Below, one piece after another: positions 34,328-42,790 of a DNA stretch of 64,000 nt. The notes under the pieces are model-generated. The model was given only the letters and a program-made list of their open reading frames with translations. It had not been told where the DNA came from and searched no databases. The stretch spans positions 62,001-126,000 of the forward strand of contig PEBW01000005.1 of the NCBI GenBank assembly GCA_003050565.1, written 5' to 3'. The stretch comes from Brockia lithotrophica (GTDB taxonomy: Bacteria > Bacillota > Bacilli > Thermicanales > DSM-22653). The number at the start of each line of letters is the position of its first letter. Within the stretch, counting starts at the first letter, position 1. Both the position numbers and the translations under genes were made by a program.

Positions 34328-35443
34328 TTGACGTCCGATCGGACCTTGCCCCCACGCACGGAGGATCTCGCAACCCGAGACTTCCCTTCTGCGGAAAAGG
34401 TTTCCGCCCACGCGGGGACCGAGGAAGATGAGCTCCCCGCATCCGAACCTTCGGGCTTACGCAAGGTCGTCTTTCACGACGTCCTCCCCGGAATCATCGT
34501 CGTCCTCGCCTCGCTGCTCATGGCGTTTTCCTACAACGCCTTCCTCATTCCGCACAAGATCTTGAGCGGGGGCGTTGCAGGGGTGGCGATGATCCTCTCC
34601 CTCTTTACTCCCGTCTCCGCCGGGACGTACCTTTTCCTCCTCAACGTCCCCCTCTTCGTCTTCGGCTATTTTACGCTTGGTCGGCGGTTTATCCGCGAAA
34701 GCGCCCTTTCCGTGGCCACGCTCGCCGTGGCGATGAACTTCATCCCCGTTCGTCCTCTGAGCAACGACCCCGTGATTTCCTCCGTCTTCGGCGGTGCGCT
34801 CGTCGGCCTGGGGATGGGGGTTATCTATCGGATGGCCGGGTCCTCCGGCGGCATCGACATCGTCGCCTTTTACCTCGCCCGGCGGCGCGACTTCCCCATG
34901 GGGACTTTGCTCTTCTCCTTCAATGCCGCGGTCGTCGCCCTGGCAGGCGTCCTCCTTTCTCCGGAACGCGCCTTGTACACGATGCTCGGGATGTACGTCT
35001 CGAGCCGCGTGGTGGACGGCGTCTTCACGCGGCATCTCAAGCTCACCTTGTTTATTGTGACCCAAAAGGGGGAGGCCGTGCGCAGGGCCCTCCTCGAGCT
35101 CAACCGCGGCGTGACGATTCTCGAAGGCATCGGCGCGTACAGCGGGAAAAAACGCTCCGTGCTCATGACGGTCGTGACGCGCTACGAGCTCCCCCTCTTG
35201 AAGCGGAAACTCCTGCGCATCGACCCCTACGCCTTCGTGGACGCCGTGCAGTCCGTAGACGTGGTAGGCGGTTTCCAGCACCGGGAGCCTCTGGAAGAAG
35301 AGGAACCCATCTACCTCCTTCTCTCCCCTCCGGAGGAGGAGCGCTCCGCCGCGAAATCCCTCGTTCGAACCTCGAACGGGACCACACGCAGGTTGTTCGT
35401 GAAAAAAAAGGGGGTGAGTCCCCCTCCCCCTCAAAAGACCTGA
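34328..35443 (+). CDS. YitT family membrane protein
   Basis: Integral membrane protein with DUF161-type segments and a C-terminal DUF2179 cytoplasmic domain. About five hydrophobic segments (LPGIIVVLASLLMAFSYNAF, YLFLLNVPLFVFGYFTLG, VFGGALVGLGMGVIYRMAGS), with the typical SSGGIDIVAFYLARR, then the soluble end KLTLFIVTQKGEAVRRALLE and SVLMTVVTRYELPLLKRKLL, DPYAFV. Start TTG 34328 follows AAAAGGAGG; about 55 residues precede the first membrane segment. Function of the family is unclear. Divergent from the MFS operon. Confidence 0.93.
   Translation: MTSDRTLPPRTEDLATRDFPSAEKVSAHAGTEEDELPASEPSGLRKVVFHDVLPGIIVVLASLLMAFSYNAFLIPHKILSGGVAGVAMILSLFTPVSAGTYLFLLNVPLFVFGYFTLGRRFIRESALSVATLAVAMNFIPVRPLSNDPVISSVFGGALVGLGMGVIYRMAGSSGGIDIVAFYLARRRDFPMGTLLFSFNAAVVALAGVLLSPERALYTMLGMYVSSRVVDGVFTRHLKLTLFIVTQKGEAVRRALLELNRGVTILEGIGAYSGKKRSVLMTVVTRYELPLLKRKLLRIDPYAFVDAVQSVDVVGGFQHREPLEEEEPIYLLLSPPEEERSAAKSLVRTSNGTTRRLFVKKKGVSPPPPQKT
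35402..35424 (-). terminator. Terminator serving moaA, inside the YitT gene end
   Basis: Minus strand GGGGG-ACTCA-CCCCC then eight T. It lies 170 bases past moaA within the last YitT codons. Confidence 0.6.
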
Positions 35444-35597
35444 CTTCGCCTCGTCTTTGGGCTTCGAGTGCACAAAACGGGCGAGTCCCGCGACCGGCAA
35501 CCGAGGAGCCCGTTTCGCCCGCGTCCCAAAGAAGGTGAAGGATTCGCCTCAGGATTCCGGCCGCGCCCCGGGAAGGAAATTTTCCCCCCCGCTCCCT

Positions 35598-36626
35598 TTA
35601 GCCGCCGACGTAAAACATCTCGACCTTTGCGCGGTCTTTTTTCGTGTTGGCGAGACGGATCTCGGAGTAGTGGTCGGCACGGCGTTCCCACACTTCGCGG
35701 ATCTTCGCCACGAGTTCCTCCTCCGAAGCGCCGCTTCGCAAAAGCGCGCGAACGTCCTCTCCGGTTTCCGCAAAGAGGCAGGTGACGAGCTTTCCGTCGG
35801 CCGTGAGTCGGATCCGCGTACACGATGAGCAAAAGGCCTGCGTGACGCTCGTCACGAAGCCGATCTCTACGTCGGAACCCACGTAGCGGTAGCGCTTGGC
35901 AACTTCGCCGAAGTACTCGGGGTGAATGGGTTCGAGGGGCATCTCCCGGGAAATGCGCTCGAGGATTTCCCGGGCGGGGACGACGCGCTCGAGATTCCAA
36001 TCGTTGGCCGTGCCGACGTCCATGAACTCGATGAAGCGGAGGGTCACCCCCTTTTCGCGAAAGAAGCGGGCCATAGGGAGGATGTCCGCGTCGTTCTCCC
36101 CCCGGATCACCACCATGTTCACCTTGACCTCGAACCCCACCTCCCGGGCGGCGTCGATGCCGCGCACGATGAGGTCGGGGAGAAGGTTCGTCCCCGAGAG
36201 CCGGCGAAACGTGCGGGGGTCCAGGCTGTCCAAGCTCACGGTGACGCGGTCGAGCCCCGCCTCCCGCAAGGCCCGGGCTTTCTTGGCCAGGAGGAAGCCG
36301 TTGGTCGTCATCGCGAGGTCTACCCCGGGAGCGACGCGGCGAATGCGGGCTACGAGTTCTTCGATCCGTGGGCGCAGGAGGGGCTCACCGCCGGTGATTC
36401 GCACCTTGCGGATCCCCAGGGAGACGAAAACGCGCACCAGGCGCTCGATCTCGTCGAATGTGAGGAGCGAGGCGGGAGGAAGAAAAGAAAAGTGCGTTCC
36501 GAACTTTTCCTTGGGCATGCAGTACACGCACCTGAAGTTGCACCGGTCGGTGACGGAGAGGCGGAGGTCGCGCATGGGGCGACCGAACGTATCGCGAAAG
36601 GGAATCTCCGTTGCCGTTTCGGGCAT
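35598..36626 (-). CDS. moaA: GTP 3',8-cyclase MoaA
   Basis: Radical SAM enzyme that starts molybdenum cofactor synthesis. N-terminal cluster SVTDRCNFRCVYCMPKE (CxxxCxxC), ITGGEPLLRP for SAM, MTTNGFLL, VSLDSLDPRTFRRLSG, and the C-terminal cluster FCSSCTRIRLTADGKLVTCL (third Cys in LVTC). The protein ends in Gly-Gly, required for catalysis in this family. ATG 36626 has AAGGGGTGAGG; the frame opens earlier at 36677 without support. Fits with the mod operon: a molybdenum economy is present. Confidence 0.96.
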   Translation of the reverse strand: MPETATEIPFRDTFGRPMRDLRLSVTDRCNFRCVYCMPKEKFGTHFSFLPPASLLTFDEIERLVRVFVSLGIRKVRITGGEPLLRPRIEELVARIRRVAPGVDLAMTTNGFLLAKKARALREAGLDRVTVSLDSLDPRTFRRLSGTNLLPDLIVRGIDAAREVGFEVKVNMVVIRGENDADILPMARFFREKGVTLRFIEFMDVGTANDWNLERVVPAREILERISREMPLEPIHPEYFGEVAKRYRYVGSDVEIGFVTSVTQAFCSSCTRIRLTADGKLVTCLFAETGEDVRALLRSGASEEELVAKIREVWERRADHYSEIRLANTKKDRAKVEMFYVGG

Positions 36627-36698
36627 ACCCCTCACCCCTTTGTTTCTTATAATCCTATACAGGGTCTCTTCTTGCAAGCCCTTTCATAAAAGCGAGGT

Positions 36699-37838
36699 GT
36701 GACCTCTTTGGGAAATTTCGACACGCCCGGGACCCATCGGGGCCGAGACGCCGAGGAAGCCGTTCCGCGCCACCTCTCCCCGCGTTACCTCCGGCAGCGG
36801 GAGTTCCCCGCGCTCGGTGCGGAGGGACAACGCCGTCTGAGCCGGGCGCGCGTCGCCGTAGTCGGAGCCGGAGCCTTAGGGACGCACGTCCTCGACCTCC
36901 TCGCCCGCGCGGGTGTGGGCTTTATCCGCGTGATCGACGGTGACGTCGTGGAGGAACACAACCTCCCGCGCACAACGCTCTTCGACCTCGCGGACGCCCG
37001 CCGCTTCCGCCCCAAAGCGGAAGCCGTGCGCGCACACCTCGCCCGAATCGACCCGGACGTCCGCGTCGATGCCCACGTCGCTGAGCTCTACCCGGAAAAC
37101 GCGGAGGCGTTTCTCGCGGACGTCGACCTCATCGTAGACGGCACGGACCGGCCGGAGGTGCGCTACCTCCTGGACGACGCGAGCCGCAAGTTTCAGATTC
37201 CCTGGGTCCACGGGGCAGTTCGCCGGTCCTCGGGAACGGTAGTGGCGTTTGATCCGGCGGCCGGAATGTGCTACCGCCGCCTCTTTCCCCACCCCCCCAA
37301 GGAGGCGAGGAACTCGGGAGTGATCGGACCGGCTCCCACGGTCGTCGGCGCCCTGCAAGCGGCCCTAGCCCTTCGGATCTTGAGCGGCCAGCGCGCGGAA
37401 GCCGTGGGAAGGCTCCTCCACATCGACACGTGGACGCTCGCCGTAACTTCGTTCGAAATGCCCGCGCTGCGGCCTTCCGCGTCGGGACCGGAAGACCCGT
37501 GCAGAAACCCCGAGTTCCCCGCCCTCGAGGCGTCGACCCCGGACGTGCTCGTGCGCTCGTCCCCGGGAAGCGGGCACCCGGAAGTCGTCCTGCACCCGCT
37601 CGGCGGAAAACCTGTGGAACTCGGAGAGGCTGCCGGCCGCCTCGCGCCATACGGCGAAGTAACCCTTACGCCTTCCGTCCTGCGGGCGGAATTCCCTCGG
37701 CCGCTCCGCGGAGATGCCTCGTCCCCCCTGCCTTCTCCGAGAACGCTGCTCCTCTTCCCCGACGGGCGGTGTGTGATCGCGGGCACAGACGACGTCGAAG
37801 AAGCCCTCTTCGTGTCCCGCCTGGCCTTCGGAACGTGA
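36699..37838 (+). CDS. E1-like ThiF/MoeB/HesA-family protein without zinc cysteines
   Basis: Adenylyltransferase that activates the C-terminus of a ubiquitin-like sulfur carrier (MoaD or ThiS). E1 fold: RYLRQREFPALGAEGQRRLS, VAVVGAGALGTHVLDLLARA (ATP loop), IDGDVVEEHNLPRTTLFDLA, KAEAVRAHLARIDPDVRVDA and LIVDGTDRPEVRYLLDDASR. The zinc CxxC pairs of MoeB/ThiF are not kept: the first reads CYRR and no second pair is seen. About 100 poorly conserved C-terminal residues take the place of a rhodanese domain. GTG 36699 sits one base after GAGGT; TTG 36708 has better spacing. Divergent from moaA. Confidence 0.88.
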   Translation: MTSLGNFDTPGTHRGRDAEEAVPRHLSPRYLRQREFPALGAEGQRRLSRARVAVVGAGALGTHVLDLLARAGVGFIRVIDGDVVEEHNLPRTTLFDLADARRFRPKAEAVRAHLARIDPDVRVDAHVAELYPENAEAFLADVDLIVDGTDRPEVRYLLDDASRKFQIPWVHGAVRRSSGTVVAFDPAAGMCYRRLFPHPPKEARNSGVIGPAPTVVGALQAALALRILSGQRAEAVGRLLHIDTWTLAVTSFEMPALRPSASGPEDPCRNPEFPALEASTPDVLVRSSPGSGHPEVVLHPLGGKPVELGEAAGRLAPYGEVTLTPSVLRAEFPRPLRGDASSPLPSPRTLLLFPDGRCVIAGTDDVEEALFVSRLAFGT

Positions 37839-37849
37839 AACGCCCGTCG

Positions 37850-38629
37850 CTACTCGTCCTTTTCGTCCTCTCCGTCGGCGGAGAGGAAATGCTCTTCCCG
37901 CCCCTCTTCGCCGGAGCCGGAGCGCTCCGAAGGCGGCTGGCGAAACATCGCGTGGTAGAGCTTCATGAGCGCGCGCTTTTCGATCCGCGACACGTATGAG
38001 CGGGAGATCCCCAACGCGCGGGCGACCTCCTTTTGCGTCTCTTCCTCGCCTCCTGTAAGGCCGAAGCGGCGGACGATCACCTCGCGTTCTCGCTCGTCGA
38101 GGATGTGGAGGTATGCCTCGAGACGATCGCGTTCGATGCGGACTGCGATTCGTTCTTCAAAGTCCTCGTCCCCTTCGCGAGGCAAAACGTCCATGAGCGT
38201 GAGGGCGTTTCCTTCCTTGTCCGTGCCGATGGGTTCGAAGAGGGAGATGTCGCGACGCATCTTTTTGGTCGCGCGTAAGTGCATGAGGATCTCGTTTTCC
38301 ACGCACTTGGCCGCATAGGTGGCCAGCTTCGTCCCTCTATCCGGCGAGTAAGTCTCCACCGCCTTGATGAGGCCGATCGTGCCGATGGAAATGAGGTCGT
38401 CGGGGTCTTCCCCGCTCGTTTCGAACTTCTTGGCGATGTGGGCCACAAGCCGCAGGTTGTGCTCGATGAGGCGATTGCGCGCCTCTGCGTCGCCGGCGAG
38501 CATTCGCCGGACATATTCTTCTTCCTCTTCTTCCGGAAGAGGGTGGGGAAAGGAACCTTGCCGGATTTGACCGATCAGGTACTTGAGTTCGCGGACGACC
38601 CACAGAAACCAGCTCAGGAGGGGGTCCAC
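37850..38629 (-). CDS. sigK: RNA polymerase sigma factor SigK
   Basis: Late mother-cell sporulation sigma factor. N-terminal hydrophobic pro-region ([20 protein letters not shown]) is typical of pro-SigK, followed by region 2 [60 protein letters not shown] and region 4 [20 protein letters not shown] with [20 protein letters not shown]. The reading frame is intact, with no skin-like insertion. A 25-residue acidic tail ([19 protein letters not shown]) is unusual. GTG 38629 follows GGAGGT; the open frame to 39553 is not the gene. Confidence 0.94.
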   Translation of the reverse strand: MDPLLSWFLWVVRELKYLIGQIRQGSFPHPLPEEEEEEYVRRMLAGDAEARNRLIEHNLRLVAHIAKKFETSGEDPDDLISIGTIGLIKAVETYSPDRGTKLATYAAKCVENEILMHLRATKKMRRDISLFEPIGTDKEGNALTLMDVLPREGDEDFEERIAVRIERDRLEAYLHILDEREREVIVRRFGLTGGEEETQKEVARALGISRSYVSRIEKRALMKLYHAMFRQPPSERSGSGEEGREEHFLSADGEDEKDE

Positions 38630-38781
38630 GGATTCCACCTCCGGCGCGCGTCTTCGGTTATCTCTATGTTCCTGCCGCCCGGAGGAAGAAGTCCGAGAAA
38701 CCTCTCGTAGCGAAGGAAGCATTCGGCGGCCCAGGCTTCTCCGAACCGGCACCGGGACGAAGGTCAATCCCTCGCCTCGCG

Positions 38782-38815
38782 CAAAAAGAAACCGCCGCGG
38801 CCGTACGCGGCGGTT
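38782..38815 (-). terminator. Terminator between the small Cys protein and sigK
   Basis: AACCGCCGCG / CGCGGCGGTT, 6-base loop, then TCTTTTTG on the minus strand. It ends the transcript of the 83-residue gene upstream and separates sigK. Confidence 0.85.
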
Positions 38816-38898
38816 GCTTCCGGGCACCTCGCCCCTCCGGAAACGACGTACTCCAAGGCCGTGCGGCGTCCGCCGCCAGCGTCTTCGGACCGACCGGC

Positions 38899-39150
38899 TC
38901 AAGGCTTCCCGTAAGAGGTGGGAGATTCCGGCGGGTTTCCCCCCGCCGACGGAAGGGAGAATTCGAAGCGGGGCGCGAACGGCGAGCAACCTCCCTCCGC
39001 CCGGGGACAGCTTTGGCGCAGGGGGCAAGTGGCACACGGGTCGCCGCCGCGTAGGGCGTCGGCCCAGCCTTTCGCCGTTCGCCAGAGGGTGCGCGCCGAA
39101 AAGGCGAGGGCCGAGACGGCGATGGCGATGCCGAGAACGCTGCCGAGCAT
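38899..39150 (-). CDS. Small membrane protein with a Cys cluster
   Basis: 83 residues: one N-terminal membrane segment ([20 protein letters not shown]), a short basic/amphipathic stretch, then [20 protein letters not shown] with four Cys counting the next CSPF. The layout resembles the small Cys-rich FeoB-associated proteins and may bind a metal or Fe-S cluster, but I do not claim membership; no feo genes are near. ATG 39150 has AAGGGGGAA about 8 bases before it. Its own terminator at 38782 supports a real gene. Confidence 0.6.
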   Translation of the reverse strand: MLGSVLGIAIAVSALAFSARTLWRTAKGWADALRGGDPCATCPLRQSCPRAEGGCSPFAPRFEFSLPSAGGNPPESPTSYGKP

Positions 39151-39339
39151 CGTGGGGATTCCCCCTTGGCCCGATTCTCTCGGGTGAGGTAGAACCAGCC
39201 GCAACGGACCCACGGACAAAGCACAGGGGCCGCACGGTGAAAATGCATTTCATGTTCAGTATACCACGGATCGATCTTCCGGGCGTAAGCATTCCGTTCC
39301 CGGCGGCAAGTACCTCGCAGAAGGAGCCCACTCCCCACC

Positions 39340-39368
39340 TTGCCAAATGGTGCCATCCGTGATATTTT
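39340..39368 (+). promoter_or_regulatory. Promoter of hsp20
   Basis: TTGCCA (39340-39345), 17-base spacer, TATTTT (39363-39368); a short leader of about 35 bases follows. No CIRCE or CtsR-type repeat was seen. Confidence 0.6.
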
Positions 39369-39410
39369 ATAAATTGCGGGACAAACTTACGGCTGAAGGG
39401 GGGGTGGGCC

Positions 39411-39857
39411 ATGTTTGGGATTGTGCCTTTCCGCGAACGGAAACGCCGGGACGTGCGGAGCGTCTTTGACGACTTCGGCTCCCTCATGGACCGTCTTCTG
39501 GACGAAGAGTTCTTCCTCGTGCCGTTTGTCCCCCGCAGCTTCCGCACGGACATCCGCGAAACGGATGGCGCCTACATCGTAGAGGCGGAACTCCCGGGTG
39601 TCCCGAAGGAAGCCATCCGCGTGACCTACGACGACGGAGTTCTGAGCATCGTCGTCGAAGAGGACAAGGACATCACGGAAGAAAAGGGCGAGTTCATCCG
39701 CCGCGAACGCTACCGCGGACGCAACGAGCGCCACTTCACGTTGGAAAACGTAGACGAGGAAAAGATCTCCGCATCGTTCCAAAACGGCGTGCTTCGGATC
39801 ACGCTCCCCAAGCTCAAGCGCACGCCGCCCAAGGGCCGGGAGATCGCCATCGAGTGA
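39411..39857 (+). CDS. Hsp20 / alpha-crystallin family small heat shock protein
   Basis: ATP-independent holdase that binds unfolding proteins. 148 residues: N-terminal arm [20 protein letters not shown], alpha-crystallin domain [20 protein letters not shown] then [12 protein letters not shown], and [20 protein letters not shown] with the GVLRITLPK signature, ending in the IAI-like motif EIAIE. ATG 39411 is preceded by GAAGGGGGGG. Single-gene transcript with its own promoter and terminator. Confidence 0.95.
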   Translation: MFGIVPFRERKRRDVRSVFDDFGSLMDRLLDEEFFLVPFVPRSFRTDIRETDGAYIVEAELPGVPKEAIRVTYDDGVLSIVVEEDKDITEEKGEFIRRERYRGRNERHFTLENVDEEKISASFQNGVLRITLPKLKRTPPKGREIAIE

Positions 39858-39895
39858 AGCGTTCCGGGCAATCCGCCCGCGATTCCGCACACGTA

Positions 39896-39933
39896 CATGC
39901 CCCTCGGCGCCCGTCCGAGGGGCATGCTCTCTT
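39896..39933 (+). terminator. hsp20 terminator
   Basis: Perfect 12-bp stem CATGCCCCTCGG / CCGAGGGGCATG, 7-base loop, then CTCTTTTT. Confidence 0.9.
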
Positions 39934-39944
39934 TTTCGACTTCT

Positions 39945-40147
39945 TCAGCCGACGGCCGTCGCGTCCCCCACTTCTCTGCGGCAGCGGGGGCACAACCCGT
40001 AGCGTCCGAACTCGTGGTCGACGATGAGCACGTCGGGATCGAGGCCGTCCAACGCGAGGACGTCCGGTGGGCACCCGGGAGCCACCATGCCTTGTGGCCT
40101 TCTTCTTCTAAGCGCCGAAGCGCCTCCTCTCCGCGCACGGCCCTCAC
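39945..40147 (-). pseudogene. Small zinc-ribbon protein gene, apparently frameshifted
   Basis: GTG 40147 overlaps the stop of the ZnuC-like gene (GTGA). It reads VRAVRGEEALRRLEEEGHKA then WWLPG, and then loses sense. The next frame continues well: PPDVLALDGLDPDVLIVDHE then FGRYGLCPRCRREVGDATAV to a stop at 39945. The joined product would be about 65 residues with a CPRC knuckle. A one-base change near 40070-40090 explains this. If instead translation starts inside the second frame (ATG in GGCATGGTGGC) a 47-residue protein results. Co-transcribed with the zinc ATPase, hence possibly part of the zinc response. Confidence 0.5.
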
Positions 40148-41013
40148 TCTCCCTTCCCGTCTCCGGCTTCTCCGTTCGAAGCTTCGAGGGGCGAAAGGCG
40201 CACGAGCCCCCGCGAAGCGTCGAGGTGTGCAACGGGGACCACGAGCTCCCCGTACGCCTCGCGGAGCACGCTTTCCCAGCGGGCGCGAAAATCCGCCGCA
40301 CTCCCGGCGAAGAACACGCGGCGGTTCAAGACGACGACCGTGTGCATCCGCTCCGAAACCGCCCCGAGGTCGTGGGAGACGAGGAGAATGGAGAGTTTTC
40401 GCTCGCCGTTGAGCTTTTCCAAAAGGGCGTAAAACTCCGCCTCCGAACGCGCGTCCACCCCTACCGTCGGTTCGTCGAGGATGAGGACTTCGGGATCGGA
40501 TACGAGGGCACGGGCGATGAAGACGCGTTGCTGCTGCCCGCCCGAAAGGCGACCGACCGGGCGGTCGGCGAAGGCACCCATCCCCACCGTCTCCAAAGCC
40601 TCGCGCACCTTCTCCCGCTCGCGTCGCCCCGGGAAGCGGAAAAGACCGAGCTTTCCCGTGAGGCCCATGGTGACGACTTCCTCCACGGAGGCGGGAAACC
40701 CGAGGTTGAAGCTCGCCGCCTTCTGGGAGACGTACCCTACCCGCGACCACGCGCGAAATTTCTCCAGGGGCGTTCCGAACCACACCACGCTTCCGGCGTC
40801 CGGACGGAGAAGTCCGAGGGCGATGCGCACGAGCGTGGACTTTCCGGAACCGTTTGGCCCTACGAGGCCCATGAGTTCGCCGCGGTGCAGGGTGAGGGAA
40901 ACGTCTTCGAGCACGGGCAGGCCGTCGTAGGCAAAGGTGATCCCGCGAAGCTCGAGAACCGGTTCGGCCTTTCCGGCCGACGCAGGAGCGGTGCGCAACT
41001 CCGAACGAGACAT
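40144..41013 (-). CDS. znuC: Zinc ABC transporter ATPase (ZnuC/AdcC-like)
   Basis: ATPase of a metal ABC importer. Domain begins VLELRGITFAYDGLPVLEDV; Walker A LVGPNGSGKSTLVRIALGLL, Q-loop YVSQKAASFNLGFPASVEEV (the FP.TV.EVV pattern of zinc/manganese ATPases), signature [20 protein letters not shown], Walker B LILDEPTVGVDARSEAEFYA, H-loop LLVSHDLGAV. ATG 41013 follows GGGGGAG; the frame to 41115 has no support. The Zur box at its promoter argues for zinc rather than manganese. The permease and binding protein are not adjacent, so this is an orphan. Confidence 0.9.
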   Translation of the reverse strand: MSRSELRTAPASAGKAEPVLELRGITFAYDGLPVLEDVSLTLHRGELMGLVGPNGSGKSTLVRIALGLLRPDAGSVVWFGTPLEKFRAWSRVGYVSQKAASFNLGFPASVEEVVTMGLTGKLGLFRFPGRREREKVREALETVGMGAFADRPVGRLSGGQQQRVFIARALVSDPEVLILDEPTVGVDARSEAEFYALLEKLNGERKLSILLVSHDLGAVSERMHTVVVLNRRVFFAGSAADFRARWESVLREAYGELVVPVAHLDASRGLVRLSPLEASNGEAGDGKGE

Positions 41014-41085
41014 CCGACTCCCCCTTCCCGCGCGTCGTGCGATCGAATGCCGCCCGCGAACCTCCCCGGCGAGGCGGAGAAATCC

Positions 41086-41106
41086 AAATCGTAACGGATA
41101 CGATTC
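41086..41106. promoter_or_regulatory. Zur box
   Basis: AATCGTA-N5-TACGATT (arms 41087-41093 and 41099-41105, perfect), the same geometry as the Bacillus Zur operator core TCGTAATnATTACGA. It overlaps the predicted transcription start of the zinc ATPase gene, so Zur with zinc would block it. Confidence 0.8.
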
Positions 41107-41113
41107 AAAGGTC

Positions 41114-41142
41114 ATTGTACAACGTCCGCAGAAGGACGTAAA
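41114..41142 (-). promoter_or_regulatory. Promoter of the zinc ATPase gene
   Basis: Minus strand TTTACG (41137-41142), 17-base spacer, TACAAT (41114-41119); the Zur box follows directly. Confidence 0.65.
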
Positions 41143-41164
41143 GCGCGGGCTCCCGTCTCACGCA

Positions 41165-42253
41165 TCACGGGGCCGAGGAAAGGCGGCGGGCGTTTTCCTC
41201 GCTCCGGCGGATGTTTGCCAGGTGCTCCTCGTAGGTCGGTGCGAAGTAGTGTTCGCCGCTGCCGTCCTTTTTGGTCACGTAGTAGAGGTAGGTGTGGCTT
41301 TCCGGAAACACGGCGGCCTCAAGGGCATCCCGCCCCGGGTTGGCGATGGGGCCCGGGGGAAGTCCAGAGACGCGGTAGGTGTTGTACGGGTGATCCACCT
41401 CGAGGTCTCCGTAGCTGATCTGTTGCCGGTGGGGATCGCCGAGGGCGTAGGCCACGGTTGCGTCGATCTGGAGGGGCATCTTGCGGGCGAGGCGGTTGTA
41501 GATCACGCCGGCGATCTTCGGGCGTTCCTCGGGGACGACGGCCTCGCGTTCCACGAGGGAGGCGACGATCACGGCTTCGTCGAGGGAAATCCCCCGCCGC
41601 TGCAGCTCTTCTCGCCACGCGGGATCGAAGACCTCGACAAAACGCCGGATCATGCGCTCCGCGATCTCGTGGGCGCCCGCATCCTTCGGAACCGTGTACG
41701 TGTCCGGAAAGAGGTAGCCTTCCCACCGGTACTTGCGTCCCGGCCGTTCCTCGGGGGAAGGCACGTCGTCCAGGAGCGGCAGCGCAAAGGAACCTTGCGA
41801 CACCTCGGACAAGAACTCCTCGCGCGTGCACAGACCTTTTTCTTCGAGGAGGGAGGCGATTTCTTCCGCCGTAAACCCTTCGGGTACGGTGAACGTGACC
41901 GTTTCCACGTACGTTCGTCCTTCCCGGAGCATCCGCACGACTTCCGGTACGGAAAGCGGCGTTTCAAAGCGATAGCGCCCCGCAAGGAGCACGCCGGAAG
42001 GCTCCTCTAAACGGAGGTAGAGGATAAAGGCCGTGGCGCTGCGGATCACGCCCGCGCGCGCAAGAAGGTCGGCGATGTCGCGGGAGCTCATCCCGGGAGA
42101 AATCTCGACCACGATCGGATACGGTGTCCCTCCGCCCGAAGGGGGCGCCAGGGAAGTGCGGTACCAGGCGTACGATCCCCCCAAGCCCGCAAGGACGAGT
42201 ACAAGAAAAAAGAGGGCCGCCCCGATCACCCACCGGCGTCCCTTCCGTACCAA
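41165..42253 (-). CDS. mltG: Endolytic murein transglycosylase MltG
   Basis: Membrane-anchored enzyme that cuts nascent glycan strands. One N-terminal membrane segment (WVIGAALFFLVLVLAGLGGS), LysM-like part VVEISPGMSSRDIADLLARA, then the YceG domain: KYRWEGYLFPDTYTVP, VIVASLVEREAVVPEERPKI (catalytic Glu in VERE), PLQIDATVAYALG and NTYRVSGLPPGPIANPGRDA. TTG 42253 follows GGGGAGGACG. End of the yrzB-ruvX-ireB side, as in Bacillus yrrL. Confidence 0.95.
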   Translation of the reverse strand: MVRKGRRWVIGAALFFLVLVLAGLGGSYAWYRTSLAPPSGGGTPYPIVVEISPGMSSRDIADLLARAGVIRSATAFILYLRLEEPSGVLLAGRYRFETPLSVPEVVRMLREGRTYVETVTFTVPEGFTAEEIASLLEEKGLCTREEFLSEVSQGSFALPLLDDVPSPEERPGRKYRWEGYLFPDTYTVPKDAGAHEIAERMIRRFVEVFDPAWREELQRRGISLDEAVIVASLVEREAVVPEERPKIAGVIYNRLARKMPLQIDATVAYALGDPHRQQISYGDLEVDHPYNTYRVSGLPPGPIANPGRDALEAAVFPESHTYLYYVTKKDGSGEHYFAPTYEEHLANIRRSEENARRLSSAP

Positions 42254-42289
42254 GATCGTCCTCCCCTCTCCCGTACGATGCTCTCCGCC

Positions 42290-42305
42290 CCTCGGTGCAC
42301 CGAGG
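42290..42305. repeat. Perfect 16-bp palindrome upstream of mltG
   Basis: CCTCGGTGCACCGAGG lies about 37 bases before the mltG start, in the 195-base gap after yrzB. Possible operator or mRNA hairpin. Confidence 0.5.
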
Positions 42306-42448
42306 ATCGTCTGCGCTGTCTGCGCGTATCGCCGGGGAGGCTTCCCGACTCCCTTCCCCGCACAGCGCAGCGCTCACGACGGTCGCCGACACCGCCGTAA
42401 CCGGGCGGCCCTGTTCTCCGCACGGCGGTGCGCGCCGGCGCCCCGAAA

Positions 42449-42790
42449 TCACTCCTCTTCTAAGGACATGAGCGTATCGAACGCCTCTTCGACGAGCGCC
42501 CATTCGGCTTCGTCCTCGATGGGATAGAGAACGAGGCCGTCCTCGTGCTCTTCGTAGCGAAAGGCGAGGACCTCCTGCTCGTCCTCGTCCTCCGCCTCTT
42601 CCGCATCCTGGGGAACGAGGAGGATGTAGTCCTTCCCCGTCTCGTCGACGTGGAACTGAGAGATGACCTCGTACTGCCGTTCATTTCCTTCCTCGTCGAC
42701 AAGGGTGAGGACTTCCTCGAAGTCGTCGGCGTCAAGGCCAGAGGTAAACGTCAGGTCGTGGGGGGATTTCCGTTCCCGTTCCTCGCTCAT
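42449..42790 (-). CDS. yrzB: YrzB family (DUF1292) protein
   Basis: Small acidic protein of unknown function. 113 residues; DDFEEVLTLVDEEGNERQYE, ISQFHVDETGKDYILLVPQD and VLAFRYEEHEDGLVLYPIED are the DUF1292 blocks. ATG 42790 overlaps the ruvX stop (ATGA) and has GGGAGGAA. In its usual place after ruvX. Confidence 0.93.
   Translation of the reverse strand: MSEERERKSPHDLTFTSGLDADDFEEVLTLVDEEGNERQYEVISQFHVDETGKDYILLVPQDAEEAEDEDEQEVLAFRYEEHEDGLVLYPIEDEAEWALVEEAFDTLMSLEEE

Noticed and set aside
38899-39553. N-terminal extension of sigK up to 39553
   Set aside because: The ribosome site and pro-SigK start at GTG 38629, and an intrinsic terminator at 38782-38815 lies inside the longer frame.
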